The position numbers and the translations under genes were made by a program. 64,000 nucleotides of DNA from Apteryx mantelli (taxonomy: Eukaryota > Chordata > Aves > Apterygiformes > Apterygidae), in contig NC_090011.1 of the NCBI RefSeq assembly GCF_036417845.1, positions 930,001-994,000 of the forward strand. Reading direction: 5' to 3'. Under the pieces are notes generated by a model, which saw only the letters and a list, made by a program, of their open reading frames with translations, had not been told where the DNA came from and searched no databases. Positions 46,896 to 60,015 of this stretch are shown here, in pieces (positions within the stretch are counted from its first letter, which is position 1; every line of letters begins with the position of its first letter).

Positions 46896-47612
46896 GGCAA
46901 CTGCAAGCACAGGCAGGTGAGTGCTTCCTGGCGTGTGAGAGAGGCTCCTTGTTGCTGGCGGGGAAGGTGGGAATGGGGAGCGCTGTGTGTCCGTGGGGCC
47001 AGCCCTTCACCCGGGCGGCCAGGAAGGAAGCCTGCTGCTTGCCTCCCAAGGTGTCCCTTGCCCTCCTGCCCTCTGCTGCCGCGGCACTTTTGGCAAGGTG
47101 GACTGAGCAGGCAGCAGGGGCTGGAAGCCATAAGAGCTGACATTCTTCAGAAGGCTCTCTTGCCAGAAGACTCACACCTCTCTCTCTCTCTCCTTTCCAC
47201 TTCCCTTTGCCTTTTACAGACCGACTGAAGAAAGAACACAGTAAGTGGCCTTTCCTTTCTGATACTTCTTTGGCGACCAGGAACTGCTGGGATGTCTTGG
47301 GGCACCTGCTGAGCTCAGGAAAGCCTCCTGGCCTCCCCCAGTTGTGCAGGGACACATCATGCTGTGATCATCAAGGCCCTGTAGAAAGGGAAGGCCATTA
47401 CGTCAAAGGATCTGCTTGGGCCCTAGGCTGAGAGGTTGCTCCTGGGGTCCCCGGGGTGCACAACGCGGACCGGGAAGAGAGCTGCAGCAAGGGGAAGGGA
47501 GAAGTCAGCAAACGCCTGGGTGGGGAGACGTGGCGGGCTCTGAGGCGCAGCGCCTTGTCTTTGCTAAGTGCCTTTTCCCTTCCTTTTGTAGCTCAGGTGA
47601 AAGAAGAAAAAG
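46896..47612 (+). CDS. Heptad micro-exons, unit 15 (C type)
   Basis: E1 46896-46916 GQLQAQA; E2 47220-47240 DRLKKEH; E3 47592-47612 TQVKEEK. C mark altered to GCACTTTTGGC. Confidence 0.72.
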
Positions 47613-48534
47613 GTAAGTGGTCTGCGCTGCCTGGGACGTGGTCCTTGTGGAGAGGTCCCGTGGCAAGAGGGAGGTGCTGGTGTCCAAAGCCCTGGGACTT
47701 CTTGGGGCAGGCAAGGAGCCCCTTGTTGTGAGCAGGAGCGCAGCTGCTGGCCCTGTGCAGGCTGCCCAGCAGAGGTCTTCATCTTCATCTGGAGCCTGCC
47801 CGGCAGGCTTGCCTGAGGAACAGGAGCATGTGGAAGGGAGGTAGAGAGGGCCGGAAGGCAGAACTGGAATGAGGGGTGAGCGAAGGAAGGAAGGAAGGTG
47901 AGCAGAGCAGAGCAGAGCAGAGCAGAGGAGGAAGCGATAAGCAGGGCAAGAAGGAGGGAAGGAAGCCATTAAGGCTGAGTGGAAGGGAAGGGAAGGGTGG
48001 AGGTGTGGCAGGGCATCAGGGCTTGGGGAAGGACTTGCAGAAGGCAGGCTGGAGGGAGGGAGGGAAGGAAGGGTGGAAGGAAGTGTGGAAGGAAAGGACG
48101 AAGGAAGAATGAAAGGAAGGAAGGAAGCAAGCAAGCAAGCAAGCTAGGAACGACATGAAGGAAGGAGGGATTTAAAAAGGTTTTGTATGGATTGAAGGAA
48201 GGCAGGAGAAGAGGCTAGAAGGGGTCAAGACGGGAATGAGAGACAGGAGAAACTGAGAACGCGAGCACTCTGAATTCTCCTGTGAGCACCATTGAGCTCG
48301 TGTGGGCTCTCTGCCTCAGGTAGGGCATGCACAGCGCTGGCCTTTGTTTAGCTGTGTGAGCCCAGGTGCCAAGCGTCTTCCCAGGGCAGGGCTGCACAGC
48401 AGCACAGTGCTGCACTGGTTGCCGAAGGCTGCTGCCTTCTCCCAAGAATCAGAACCCGACCAGGGTACTCGCCCAGCGCTGTGTGCAATGCCTCCCCCTG
48501 CAGTTTGTAACGGCCCTTCTGCTTTCTTTTGCAG

Positions 48535-49247
48535 GGCAACTGCAAGCACAGGCAGGTGAGTGCTTCCTGGCGTGTGAGAGAGGCTCCTTGTTGCTGGCGG
48601 GGAAGGTGGGAATGGGGAGCGCTGTGTGTCCGTGGGGCCAGCCCTTCACCCGGGCGGCCAGGAAGGAAGCCTGCTGCTTGCCTCCCAAGGTGTCCCTTGC
48701 CCTCCTGCCCTCTGCTGCCGCGGCACTTCTGGCAAGGTGGACTGAGCAGGCAGCAGGGGCTGGAAGCCGTAAGAGCTGACATTCTTCAGAAGGCTCTCTT
48801 GCCAGAAGACTCACACCTCTCTCTCTCCTTTCCACTTCCCTTTGCCTTTTACAGACCGACTGCAGAAAGAACACAGTAAGTGGCCTTTCCTTTCTGATAC
48901 TTCTTTGGCGACCATGAACTGCTGGGATGTCTTGGGGCACCTGCTGAGCTCAGGAAAGCCTCCTGGCCTCCCCCAGCTGTGCAGGGACACATCATGCTGT
49001 GATCATCAAGGCCCTGTAGAAAGGGAAGGCCATTACGTCAAAGGATCTGCTTGGGCCCTAGGCTGAGAGGTTGCTCCTGGGGTCCCCGGGGTGCACAACG
49101 CAGACCGGGAAGAGAGCTGCAGCAAGGGAAAGGGAGAAGTCAGCAAACGCCTGGGTGGGGAGACGTGGCGGGCTCTGAGGCGCAGTGCCTTGTCTTTGCT
49201 AAGTGCCTTTTCCCTTCCTTTTGTAGCTCAGGGGAAAGAAGAAAAGG
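48535..49247 (+). CDS. Heptad micro-exons, unit 16 (mosaic)
   Basis: E1 48535-48555 GQLQAQA; E2 48855-48875 DRLQKEH; E3 49227-49247 TQGKEEK. It sits in the A position of the 4,926-bp register but has the C mark before E2 and G-type E3 like units 2-5, so it looks recombinant. Confidence 0.72.
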
Positions 49248-50169
49248 GTAAGTGGTCTGCGCTGCCTGGGACGTGGTCCTTGTGGAGAGGTCCCGTGGCA
49301 AGAGGGAGGTGCTGGTGTCCAAAGCCCTGGGTCTTCTTGGGGCAGGCAAGGAGCCCCTTGTTGTGAGCAGGAGCGCAGCTGCTGGCCCTGTGCAGGCTGC
49401 CCAGCGGAGGTCTTCATCTTCATCTGGAGCCTGCCCGGCAGGCTTGCCTGAGGAACAGGAGCATGTGGAAGGGAGGTAGAGAGGGCCGGAAGGCAGAACT
49501 GGAATGAGGGGTGAGCGAAGGAAGGAAGGAAGGTGAGCAGAGCAGAGCAGAGCAGAGCAGAGGAGGAAGCGATAAGCAGGGCAAGAAGGAGGGAAGGAAG
49601 CCATTAAGGCTGAGTGGAAGGGAAGGGAAGGGTGGAGGTGTGGCAGGGCATCAGGGCTTGGGGAAGGACTTGCAGAAGGCAGGCTGGAGGGAGGGAGGGA
49701 AGGAAGGGTGGAAGGAAGTGTGGAAGGAAAGGACGAAGGAAGAATGAAAGGAAGGAAGGAAGGAAGCAAGCAAGCAAGCTAGGAACGACATGAAGGAAGG
49801 AGGGATTTGAAAAGGTTTTGTATGGATTGAAGGAAGGCAGGAGAAGAGGCTAGAAGGGGTCAAGACGGGAATGAGAGACAGGAGAAACTGAGAACGCGAG
49901 CACTCTGAATTCTCCTGTGAGCACCACTGAGCTCGTGTGGGCTCTCTGCCTCAGGTAGGGCATGCACAGCGCTGGCCTTTGTTTAGCTGTGTGAGCCCAG
50001 GTGCCAAGCGTCTTCCCAGGGCAGGGCTGCACAGCAGCACAGTGCTGCACTGGTTGCCGAAGGCTGCTGCCTTCTCCCAAGAATCAGAACCCGACCAGGG
50101 TACTCGCCCAGCGCTGTGTGCAATGCCTCCCCCTGCAGTTTGTAACGGCCCTTCTGCTTTCTTTTGCAG

Positions 50170-50882
50170 GGCAACTGCAAGCACAGGCAGGTGAGTGCTT
50201 CCTGGCGTGTGAGAGAGGCTCCTTGTTGCTGGCGGGGAAGGTGGGAATGGGGAGCGCTGTGTGTCCGTGGGGCCAGCCCTTCACCCGGGCGGCCAGGAAG
50301 GAAGCCTGCTGCTTGCCTCCCAAGGTGTCCCTTGCCCTCCTGCCCTCTGCTGCCGCGGCAGCCCTGGCAAGGTGGACTGAGCAGGCAGCAGGGGCTGGAA
50401 GCCATAAGAGCTGACATTCTTCAGAAGGCTCTCTTGCCAAAAGACTCACACCTCTCTCTCTCCTTTCCACTTCCCTTTGCCTTTCACAGACCGACTGCAG
50501 AAAGAACACAGTAAGTGGCCTTTCCTTTCTGATACTTCTTTGGCGACCATGAACTGCTGGGATGTCTTGGGGCACCTGCTGAGCTCAGGAAAGCCTCCTG
50601 GCCTCCCCCAGCTGTGCAGGGACACATCATGCTGTGATCATCAAGGCCCAGTAGAAAGGGAAGGCCATTACGTCAAAGGTTCTGCTTGGGCCCTAGGCTG
50701 AGAGGTTGCTCCTGGGGTCCCCGGGGTGCACAACGCGGACCGGGAAGAGAGCTGCAGCAAGGGGAAGGGAGAAGTCAGCAAACGCCTGGGTGGGGAGACG
50801 TGGCGGGCTCTGAGGCGCAGCGCCTTGTCTTTGCTAAGTGCCTTTTCCCTTCCTTTTGTAGCTCAGGGGAAAGAAGAAAAGG
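50170..50882 (+). CDS. Heptad micro-exons, unit 17 (mosaic B)
   Basis: E1 50170-50190 GQLQAQA; E2 50490-50510 DRLQKEH (TTTCACAG acceptor); E3 50862-50882 TQGKEEK. B type up to the second intron, then G-type E3. Confidence 0.72.
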
Positions 50883-51809
50883 GTAAGTGGTCTGCGCTGC
50901 CTGGGACGTGGTCCTTGTGGAGAGGTCCCGTGGCAAGAGGGAGGTGCTGGTGTCCAAAGCCCTGGGACTTCTTGGGGCAGGCAAGGAGCCCCTTGTTGTG
51001 AGCAGGAGCGCAGCTGCTGGCCCTGTGCAGGCTGCCCAGCGGAGGTCTTCATCTTCATCTGGAGCCTGCCCGGCAGGCTTGCCTGAGGAACAGGAGCATG
51101 TGGAAGGGAGGTAGAGAGGGCCGGAAGGCAGAACTGGAATGAGGGGTGAGCGAAGGAAGGAAGGAAGGTGAGCAGAGCAGAGCAGAGCAGAGCAGAGCAG
51201 AGGAGGAAGCGATAAGCAGGGCAAGAAGGAGGGAAGGAAGCCATTAAGGCTGAGTGGAAGGGAAGGGAAGGGTGGAGGTGTGGCAGGGCATCAGGGCTTG
51301 GGGAAGGACTTGCAGAAGGCAGGCTGGAGGGAGGGAGGGAAGGAAGGGTGGAAGGAAGTGTGGAAGGAAAGGACGAAGGAAGAATGAAAGGAAGGAAGCA
51401 AGCAAGCAAGCAAGCAAGCTAGGAACGACATGAAGGAAGGAGGGATTTAAAAAGGTTTTGTATGGATTGAAGGAAGGCAGGAGAAGAGGCTAGAAGGGGT
51501 CAAGACGGGAATGAGAGACAGGAGAAACTGAGAACGCGAGCACTCTGAATTCTCCTGTGAGCACCATTGAGCTCGTGTGGGCTCTCTGCCTCAGGTAGGG
51601 CATGCACAGCGCTGGCCTTTGTTTAGCTGTGTGAGCCCAGGTGCCAAGCGTCTTCCCAGGGCAGGGCTGCACAGCAGCACAGTGCTGCACTGGTTGCCGA
51701 AGGCTGCTGCCTTCTCCCAAGAATCAGAACCCGACCAGGGTACTCGCCCAGCGCTGTGTGCAATGCCTCCCCCTGCAGTTTGTAACGGCCCTTCTGCTTT
51801 CTTTTGCAG

Positions 51810-52526
51810 GGCAACTGCAAGCACAGGCAGGTGAGTGCTTCCTGGCGTGTGAGAGAGGCTCCTTGTTGCTGGCGGGGAAGGTGGGAATGGGGAGCGCTGT
51901 GTGTCCGTGGGGCCAGCCCTTCACCCGGGCGGCCAGGAAGGAAGCCTGCTGCTTGCCTCCCAAGGTGTCCCTTGCCCTCCTGCCCTCTGCTGCCGCGGCA
52001 CTTCTGGCAAGGTGGACTGAGCAGGCAGCAGGGGCTGGAAGCCATAAGAGCTGACATTCTTCAGAAGGCTCTCTTGCCAGAAGACTCACACCTCTCTCTC
52101 TCTCTCCTTTCCACTTCCCTTTGCCTTTTACAGACCGACTGAAGAAAGAACACAGTAAGTGGCCTTTCCTTTCTGATACTTCTTTGGCGACCAGGAACTG
52201 CTGGGATGTCTTGGGGCACCTGCTGAGCTCAGGAAAGCCTCCTGGCCTCCCCCAGTTGTGCAGGGACACATCATGCTGTGATCATCAAGGCCCTGTAGAA
52301 AGGGAAGGCCATTACGTCAAAGGATCTGCTTGGGCCCTAGGCTGAGAGGTTGCTCCTGGGGTCCCCGGGGTGCACAACGCGGACCGGGAAGAGAGCTGCA
52401 GCAAGGGGAAGGGAGAAGTCAGCAAACGCCTGGGTGGGGAGACGTGGCGGGCTCTGAGGCGCAGCGCCTTGTCTTTGCTAAGTGCCTTTTCCCTTCCTTT
52501 TGTAGCTCAGGTGAAAGAAGAAAAAG
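51810..52526 (+). CDS. Heptad micro-exons, unit 18 (C type)
   Basis: E1 51810-51830 GQLQAQA; E2 52134-52154 DRLKKEH; E3 52506-52526 TQVKEEK. Its downstream part has 7 GCAGA copies, like A units, not the 5 typical of C. Confidence 0.72.
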
Positions 52527-53454
52527 GTAAGTGGTCTGCGCTGCCTGGGACGTGGTCCTTGTGGAGAGGTCCCGTGGCAAGAGGGAGGTGCTGGTGTCCA
52601 AAGCCCTGGGACTTCTTGGGGCAGGCAAGGAGCCCCTTGTTGTGAGCAGGAGCGCAGCTGCTGGCCCTGTGCAGGCTGCCCAGCAGAGGTCTTCATCTTC
52701 ATCTGGAGCCTGCCCGGCAGGCTTGCCTGAGGAACAGGAGCATGTGGAAGGGAGGTAGAGAGGGCCGGAAGGCAGAACTGGAATGAGGGGTGAGCGAAGG
52801 AAGGAAGGAAGGTGAGCAGAGCAGAGCAGAGCAGAGCAGAGCAGAGCAGAGGAGGAAGCGATAAGCAGGGCAAGAAGGAGGGAAGGAAGCCATTAAGGCT
52901 GAGTGGAAGGGAAGGGAAGGGTGGAGGTGTGGCAGGGCATCAGGGCTTGGGGAAGGACTTGCAGAAGGCAGGCTGGAGGGAGGGAGGGAAGGAAGGGTGG
53001 AAGGAAGTGTGGAAGGAAAGGACGAAGGAAGAATGAAAGGAAGGAAGGAAGCAAGCAAGCAAGCTAGGAACGACATGAAGGAAGGAGGGATTTGAAAAGG
53101 TTTTGTATGGATTGAAGGAAGGCAGGAGAAGAGGCTAGAAGGGGTCAAGACGGGAATGAGAGACAAGAGAAACTGAGAACGGGAGCACTCTGAATTCTCC
53201 TGTGAACACCACTGAGCTCGTGTGGGCTCTCTGCCTCAGGTAGGGCATGCACAGCGCTGGCCTTTGTTTAGCTGTGTGAGCCCAGGTGCCAAGCGTCTTC
53301 CCAGGGCAGGGCTGCACAGCAGCACAGTGCTGCACTGGTTGCCGAAGGCTGCTGCCTTCTCCCAAGAATCAGAACCTGACCAGGGTACTCGCCCAGCGCT
53401 GTGTGCAATGCCTCCCCCTGCAGTTTGCAATGGCCCTTCTGCTTTCTTTTGCAG

Positions 53455-54167
53455 GGCAACTGCAAGCACAGCTAGGTGAGTGCCTCCTGGCGTGTGAGAG
53501 AGGCTCCTTGTTGCTGGCGGGGAAGGTGGGAATGGGGAGCGCTGTGTGTCCGTGGGGCCAGCCCTTCACCCGGGCGGCCAGGAAGGAAGCCTGCTGCTTG
53601 CCTCCCAAGGTGTCCCTTGCCCTCCTGCCCTCTGCTGCCGCGGCAGCCCTGGCAAGGTGGACTGAGCAGGCAGCAGGGGCTGGAAGCCATAAGAGCTGAC
53701 ATTCTTCAGAAGGCTCTCTTGCCAGAAGACTCACACCTCTCTCTCTCCTTTCCACTTCCCTTTGCCTTTCACAGACCGACTGCAGAAAGAACACAGTAAG
53801 TGGCCTTTCCTTTCTGATACTTCTTTGGCGACCAGGAACTGCTGGGATGTCTTGGGGCACCTGCTGAGCTCAGGAAAGCCTCCTGGCCTCCCCCAGTTGT
53901 GCAGGGACACATCATGCTGTGATCATCAAGGCCCTGTAGAAAGGGAAGGCCATTACGTCAAAGGATCTGCTTGGGCCCTAGGCTGAGAGGTTGCTCCTGG
54001 GGTCCCCGGGGTGCACAACGCGGACCGGGAAGAGAGCTGCAGCAAGGGAAAGGGAGAAGTCAGCAAACGCCTGGGTGGGGAGACGTGGCGGGCTCTGAGG
54101 CGCAGCGCCTTGTCTTTGCTAAGTGCCTTTTCCCTTCCTTTTGTAGCTCAGGTGAAAGAAGAAAAAG
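53455..54167 (+). CDS. Heptad micro-exons, unit 19
   Basis: E1 53455-53475 GQLQAQL (Ala to Leu at position 7, a better coiled-coil core residue); E2 53775-53795 DRLQKEH; E3 54147-54167 TQVKEEK. Start of the unit has AGACAAGAGAAACTGAGAAC and TTTGCAATGG, shared with unit 24. Confidence 0.72.
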
Positions 54168-55089
54168 GTAAGTGGTCTGCGCTGCCTGGGACGTGGTCCT
54201 TGTGGAGAGGTCCCGTGGCAAGAAGGAGGTGCTGGTGTCCAAAGCCCTGGGACTTCTTGGGGCAGGCAAGGAGCCCCTTGTTGTCAGCAGGAGCGCAGCT
54301 GCTGGCCCTGTGCAGGCTGCCCAGCAGAGGTCTTCATCTTCATCTGGAGCCTGCCCGGCAGGCTTGCCTGAGGAACAGGAGCATGTGGAAGGGAGGTAGA
54401 GAGGGCCGGAAGGCAGAACTGGAATGAGGGGTGAGCGAAGGAAGGAAGGAAGGTGAGCAGAGCAGAGCAGAGCAGAGCAGAGGAGGAAGCGATAAGCAGG
54501 GCAAGAAGGAGGGAAGGAAGCCATTAAGGCTGAGTGGAAGGGAAGGGAAGGGTGGAGGTGTGGCAGGGCATCAGGGCTTGGGGAAGGACTTGCAGAAGGC
54601 AGGCTGGAGGGAGGGAGGGAAGGAAGGGTGGAAGGAAGTGTGGAAGGAAAGGACGAAGGAAGAATGAAAGGAAGGAAGGAAGCAAGCAAGCAAGCAAGCT
54701 AGGAACGACATGAAGGAAGGAGGGATTTGAAAAGGTTTTGTATGGATTGAAGGAAGGCAGGAGAAGAGGCTAGAAGGGGTCAAGACGGGAATGAGAGACA
54801 GGAGAAACTGAGAATGCGAGCACTCTGAATTCTCCTGTGAGCACCATTGAGCTCGTGTGGGCTCTCTGCCTCAGGTAGGGCATGCACAGCGCTGGCCTTT
54901 GTTTAGCTGTGTGAGCCCAGGTGCCAAGCGTCTTCCCAGGGCAGGGCTGCACAGCAGCACAGTGCTGCACTGGTTGCCGAAGGCTGCTGCCTTCTCCCAA
55001 GAATCAGAACCCGACCAGGGTACTCGCCCAGCGCTGTGTGCAATGCCTCCCCCTGCAGTTTGTAACGGCCCTTCTGCTTTCTTTTGCAG

Positions 55090-55808
55090 GGCAGCTGCAA
55101 GCACAGGCAGGTGAGTGCTTCCTGGCGTGTGAGAGAGGCTCCTTGTTGCTGGCGGGGAAGGTGGGAATGGGGAGCGCTGTGTGTCCGTGGGGCCAGCCCT
55201 TCACCCGGGCGGCCAGGAAGGAAGCCTGCTGCTTGCCTCCCAAGGTGTCCCTTGCCCTCCTGCCCTCTGCTGCCGCGGCAGCCCTGGCAAGGTGGACTGA
55301 GCAGGCAGCAGGGGCTGGAAGCCATAAGAGCTGACATTCTTCAGAAGGCTCTCTTGCCAGAAGACTCACACCTCTCTCTCTCTCTCTCCTTTCCACTTCC
55401 CTTTGCCTTTTACAGACCGACTGAAGAAAGAACACAGTAAGTGGCCTTTCCTTTCTGATACTTCTTTGGCGACCAGGAACTGCTGGGATGTCTTGGGGCA
55501 CCTGCTGAGCTCAGGAAAGCCTCCTGGCCTCACCCAGTTGTGCAGGGACACATCATGCTGTGATCATCAAGGCCCTGTAGAAAGGGAAGGCCATTATGTC
55601 AAAGGATCTGCTTGGGCCCTAGGCTGAGAGGTTGCTCCTGGGGTCCCCGGGGTGCACAACGCGGACCGGGAAGAGAGCTGCAGCAAGGGAAAGGGAGAAG
55701 TCAGCAAACGCCTGGGTGGGGAGACGTGGCGGGCTCTGAGGCGCAGCGCCTTGTCTTTGCTAAGTGCCTTTTCCCTTCCTTTTGTAGCTCAGGGAAACGA
55801 GGAGAAGG
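55090..55808 (+). CDS. Heptad micro-exons, unit 20
   Basis: E1 55090-55110 GQLQAQA, with synonymous CAG for the first Gln; E2 55416-55436 DRLKKEH; E3 55788-55808 TQGNEEK (Lys to Asn, with GAG-GAG for the Glu pair). Confidence 0.72.
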
Positions 55809-56735
55809 GTAAGTGGTCTGCGCTGCCTGGGACGTGGTCCTTGTGGAGAGGTCCCGTGGCAAGAGGGAGGTGCTGGTGTCCAAAGCCCTGGGACTTCTTG
55901 GGGCAGGCAAGGAGCCCCTTGTTGTGAGCAGGAGCGCAGCTGCTGGCCCTGTGCAGGCTGCCCAGCGGAGGTCTTCATCTTCATCTGGAGCCTGCCCGGC
56001 AGGCTTGCCTGAGGAACAGGAGCATGTGGAAGGGAGGTAGAGAGGGCCGGAAGGCAGAACTGGAATGAGGGGTGAGCGAAGGAAGGAAGGAAGGTGAGCA
56101 GAGCAGAGCAGAGCAGAGCAGAGCAGAGGAGGAAGCGATAAGCAGGGCAAGAAGGAGGGAAGGAAGCCATTAAGGCTGAGTGGAAGGGAAGGGAAGGGTG
56201 GAGGTGTGGCAGGGCATCAGGGCTTGGGGAAGGACTTGCAGAAGGCAGGCTGGAGGGAGGGAGGGAAGGAAGGGTGGAAGGAAGTGTGGAAGGAAAGGAC
56301 GAAGGAAGAATGAAAGGAAGGAAGGAAGCAAGCAAGCAAGCAAGCTAGGAACGACATGAAGGAAGGAGGGATTTGAAAAGGTTTTGTATGGATTGAAGGA
56401 AGGCAGGAGAAGAGGCTAGAAGGGGTCAAGACGGGAATGAGAGACAGGAGAAACTGAGAACGCGAGCACTCTGAATTCTCCTGTGAGCACCACTGAGCTC
56501 GTGTGGGCTCTCTGCCTCAGGTAGGGCATGCACAGCGCTGGCCTTTGTTTAGCTGTGTGAGCCCAGGTGCCAAGCGTCTTCCCAGGGCAGGGCTGCACAG
56601 CAGCACAGTGCTGCACTGGTTGCCGAAGGCTGCTGCCTTCTCCCAAGAATCAGAACCCGACCAGGGTACTCGCCCAGCGCTGTGTGCAATGCCTCCCCCT
56701 GCAGTTTGTAACGGCCCTTCTGCTTTCTTTTGCAG

Positions 56736-57448
56736 GGCAACTGCAAGCACAGGCAGGTGAGTGCTTCCTGGCATGTGAGAGAGGCTCCTTGTTGCTGGCA
56801 GGGAAGGTGGGAATGGGGAGCGCTGTGTGTCCGTGGGGCCAGCCCTTCACCCGGGCGGCCAGGAAGGAAGCCTGCTGCTTGCCTCCCAAGGTGTCCCTTG
56901 CCCTCCTGCCCTCTGCTGCCGCGGCAGCCCTGGCAAGGTGGACTGAGCAGGCAGCAGGGGCTGGAAGCCATAAGAGCTGACATTCTTCAGAAGGCTCTCT
57001 TGCCAGAAGACTCACACCTCTCTCTCTCCTTTCCACTTCCCTTTGCCTTTTACAGACCGACTGAAGAAAGAACACAGTAAGTGGCCTTTCCTTTCTGATA
57101 CTTCTTTGGCGACCAGGAACTGCTGGGATGTCTTGGGGCACCTGCTGAGCTCAGGAAAGCCTCCTGGCCTCACCCAGTTGTGCAGGGACACATCATGCTG
57201 TGATCATCAAGGCCCTGTAGAAAGGGAAGGCCATTATGTCAAAGGATCTGCTTGGGCCCTAGGCTGAGAGGTTGCTCCTGGGGTCCCCGGGGTGCACAAC
57301 GCGGACCGGGAAGAGAGCTGCAGCAAGGGAAAGGGAGAAGTCAGCAAACGCCTGGGTGGGGAGACGTGGCGGGCTCTGAGGCGCAGCGCCTTGTCTTTGC
57401 TAAGTGCCTTTTCCCTTCCTTTTGTAGCTCAGGGAAACGAGGAGAAGG
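56736..57448 (+). CDS. Heptad micro-exons, unit 21
   Basis: E1 56736-56756 GQLQAQA; E2 57056-57076 DRLKKEH; E3 57428-57448 TQGNEEK. Shares E3, CACCCAGTTG and GGCCATTATGTC with unit 20: a recent duplicate pair from E2 onward. Confidence 0.72.
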
Positions 57449-58375
57449 GTAAGTGGTCTGCGCTGCCTGGGACGTGGTCCTTGTGGAGAGGTCCCGTGGC
57501 AAGAGGGAGGTGCTGGTGTCCAAAGCCCTGGGACTTCTTGGGGCAGGCAAGGAGCCCCTTGTTGTGAGCAGGAGCGCAGCTGCTGGCCCTGTGCAGGCTG
57601 CCCAGCGGAGGTCTTCATCTTCATCTGGAGCCTGCCCGGCAGGCTTGCCTGAGGAACAGGAGCATGTGGAAGGGAGGTAGAGAGGGCCGGAAGGCAGAAC
57701 TGGAATGAGGGGTGAGCGAAGGAAGGAAGGAAGGTGAGCAGAGCAGAGCAGAGCAGAGCAGAGCAGAGGAGGAAGCGATAAGCAGGGCAAGAAGGAGGGA
57801 AGGAAGCCATTAAGGCTGAGTGGAAGGGAAGGGAAGGGTGGAGGTGTGGCAGGGCATCAGGGCTTGGGGAAGGACTTGCAGAAGGCAGGCTGGAGGGAGG
57901 GAGGGAAGGAAGGGTGGAAGGAAGTGTGGAAGGAAAGGACGAAGGAAGAATGAAAGGAAGGAAGGAAGGAAGCAAGCAAGCAAGCTAGGAACGACATGAA
58001 GGAAGGAGGGATTTGAAAAGGTTTTGTATGGATTGAAGGAAGGCAGGAGAAGAGGCTAGAAGGGGTCAAGACGGGAATGAGAGACAGGAGAAACTGAGAA
58101 CGCGAGCACTCTGAATTCTCCTGTGAGCACCACTGAGCTCGTGTGGGCTCTCTGCCTCAGGTAGGGCATGCACAGCGCTGGCCTTTGTTTAGCTGTGTGA
58201 GCCCAGGTGCCAAGCGTCTTCCCAGGGCAGGGCTGCACAGCAGCACAGTGCTGCACTGGTTGCCGAAGGCTGCTGCCTTCTCCCAAGAATCAGAACCCGA
58301 CCAGGGTACTCGCCCAGCGCTGTGTGCAATGCCTCCCCCTGCAGTTTGTAACGGCCCTTCTGCTTTCTTTTGCAG

Positions 58376-59088
58376 GGCAACTGCAAGCACAGGCAGGTGA
58401 GTGCTTCCTGGCATGTGAGAGAGGCTCCTTGTTGCTGGCGGGGAAGGTGGGAATGGGGAGCGCTGTGTGTCCGTGGGGCCAGCCCTTCACCCGGGCGGCC
58501 AGGAAGGAAGCCTGCTGCTTGCCTCCCAAGGTGTCCCTTGCCCTCCTGCCCTCTGCTGCCGCGGCAGCCCTGGCAAGGTGGACTGAGCAGGCAGCAGGGG
58601 CTGGAAGCCATAAGAGCTGACATTCTTCAGAAGGCTCTCTTGCCAGAAGACTCACACCTCTCTCTCTCCTTTCCACTTCCCTTTGCCTTTTACAGACCGA
58701 CTGCAGAAAGAACACAGTAAGTGGCCTTTCCTTTCTGATACTTCTTTGGCGACCAGGAACTGCTGGGATGTCTTGGGGCACCTGCTGAGCTCAGGAAAGC
58801 CTCCTGGCCTCCCCCAGCTGTGCAGGGACACATCATGCTGTGATCATCAAGGCCCAGTAGAAAGGGAAGGCCATTACGTCAAAGGATCTGCTTGGGCCCT
58901 AGGCTGAGAGGTTGCTCCTGGGGTCCCCGGGGTGCACAACGCGGACCGGGAAGAGAGCTGCAGCAAGGGAAAGGGAGAAGTCAGCAAACGCCTGGGTGGG
59001 GAGACGTGGCGGGCTCTGAGGCGCAGCGCCTTGTCTTTGCTAAGTGCCTTTTCCCTTCCTTTTGTAGCTCAGGGGAAAGAAGAAAAGG
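58376..59088 (+). CDS. Heptad micro-exons, unit 22
   Basis: E1 58376-58396 GQLQAQA; E2 58696-58716 DRLQKEH; E3 59068-59088 TQGKEEK. Confidence 0.72.
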
Positions 59089-60015
59089 GTAAGTGGTCTG
59101 CGCTGCCTGGGACGTGGTCCTTGTGGAGAGGTCCCGTGGCAAGAGGGAGGTGCTGGTGTCCAAAGCCCTGGGACTTCTTGGGGCAGGCAAGGAGCCCCTT
59201 GTTGTGAGCAGGAGCGCAGCTGCTGGCCCTGTGCAGGCTGCCCAGCGGAGGTCTTCATCTTCATCTGGAGCCTGCCCGGCAGGCTTGCCTGAGGAACAGG
59301 AGCATGTGGAAGGGAGGTAGAGAGGGCCGGAAGGCAGAACTGGAATGAGGGGTGAGCGAAGGAAGGAAGGAAGGTGAGCAGAGCAGAGCAGAGCAGAGCA
59401 GAGCAGAGGAGGAAGCGATAAGCAGGGCAAGAAGGAGGGAAGGAAGCCATTAAGGCTGAGTGGAAGGGAAGGGAAGGGTGGAGGTGTGGCAGGGCATCAG
59501 GGCTTGGGGAAGGACTTGCAGAAGGCAGGCTGGAGGGAGGGAGGGAAGGAAGGGTGGAAGGAAGTGTGGAAGGAAAGGACGAAGGAAGAATGAAAGGAAG
59601 GAAGGAAGCAAGCAAGCAAGCAAGCTAGGAACGACATGAAGGAAGGAGGGATTTGAAAAGGTTTTGTATGGATTGAAGGAAGGCAGGAGAAGAGGCTAGA
59701 AGGGGTCAAGACGGGAATGAGAGACAGGAGAAACTGAGAACGCGAGCACTCTGAATTCTCCTGTGAGCACCACTGAGCTCGTGTGGGCTCTCTGCCTCAG
59801 GTAGGGCATGCACAGCGGTGGCCTTTGTTTAGCTGTGTGAGCCCAGGTGCCAAGCGTCTTCCCAGGGCAGGGCTGCACAGCAGCACAGTGCTGCACTGGT
59901 TGCCGAAGGCTGCTGCCTTCTCCCAAGAATCAGAACCCGACCAGGGTACTCGCCCAGCGCTGTGTGCAATGCCTCCCCCTGCAGTTTGTAACGGCCCTTC
60001 TGCTTTCTTTTGCAG

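Larger units (their letters stand above)
33524..48301 (+). repeat. Higher-order repeat, three 4,926-bp copies (A-B-C)
   Basis: Units at 33524, 35171 and 36811 (types A, B, C) recur at 38450, 40097, 41737 and at 43376, 45023, 46663, with every marker shifted by exactly 4,926 bp. Type marks: A has 7 GCAGA and a long CT tract; B has 6 GCAGA, TTTCACAG before E2, GGCCCAGTAG (and CACTGAGC); C has 5 GCAGA in its first two copies and GCACTTCTGGC (GCACTTTTGGC in the last). A C-type unit precedes the block (31885) and an imperfect fourth copy follows (48302-53221, 12 bp shorter at B and C). Confidence 0.9.
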
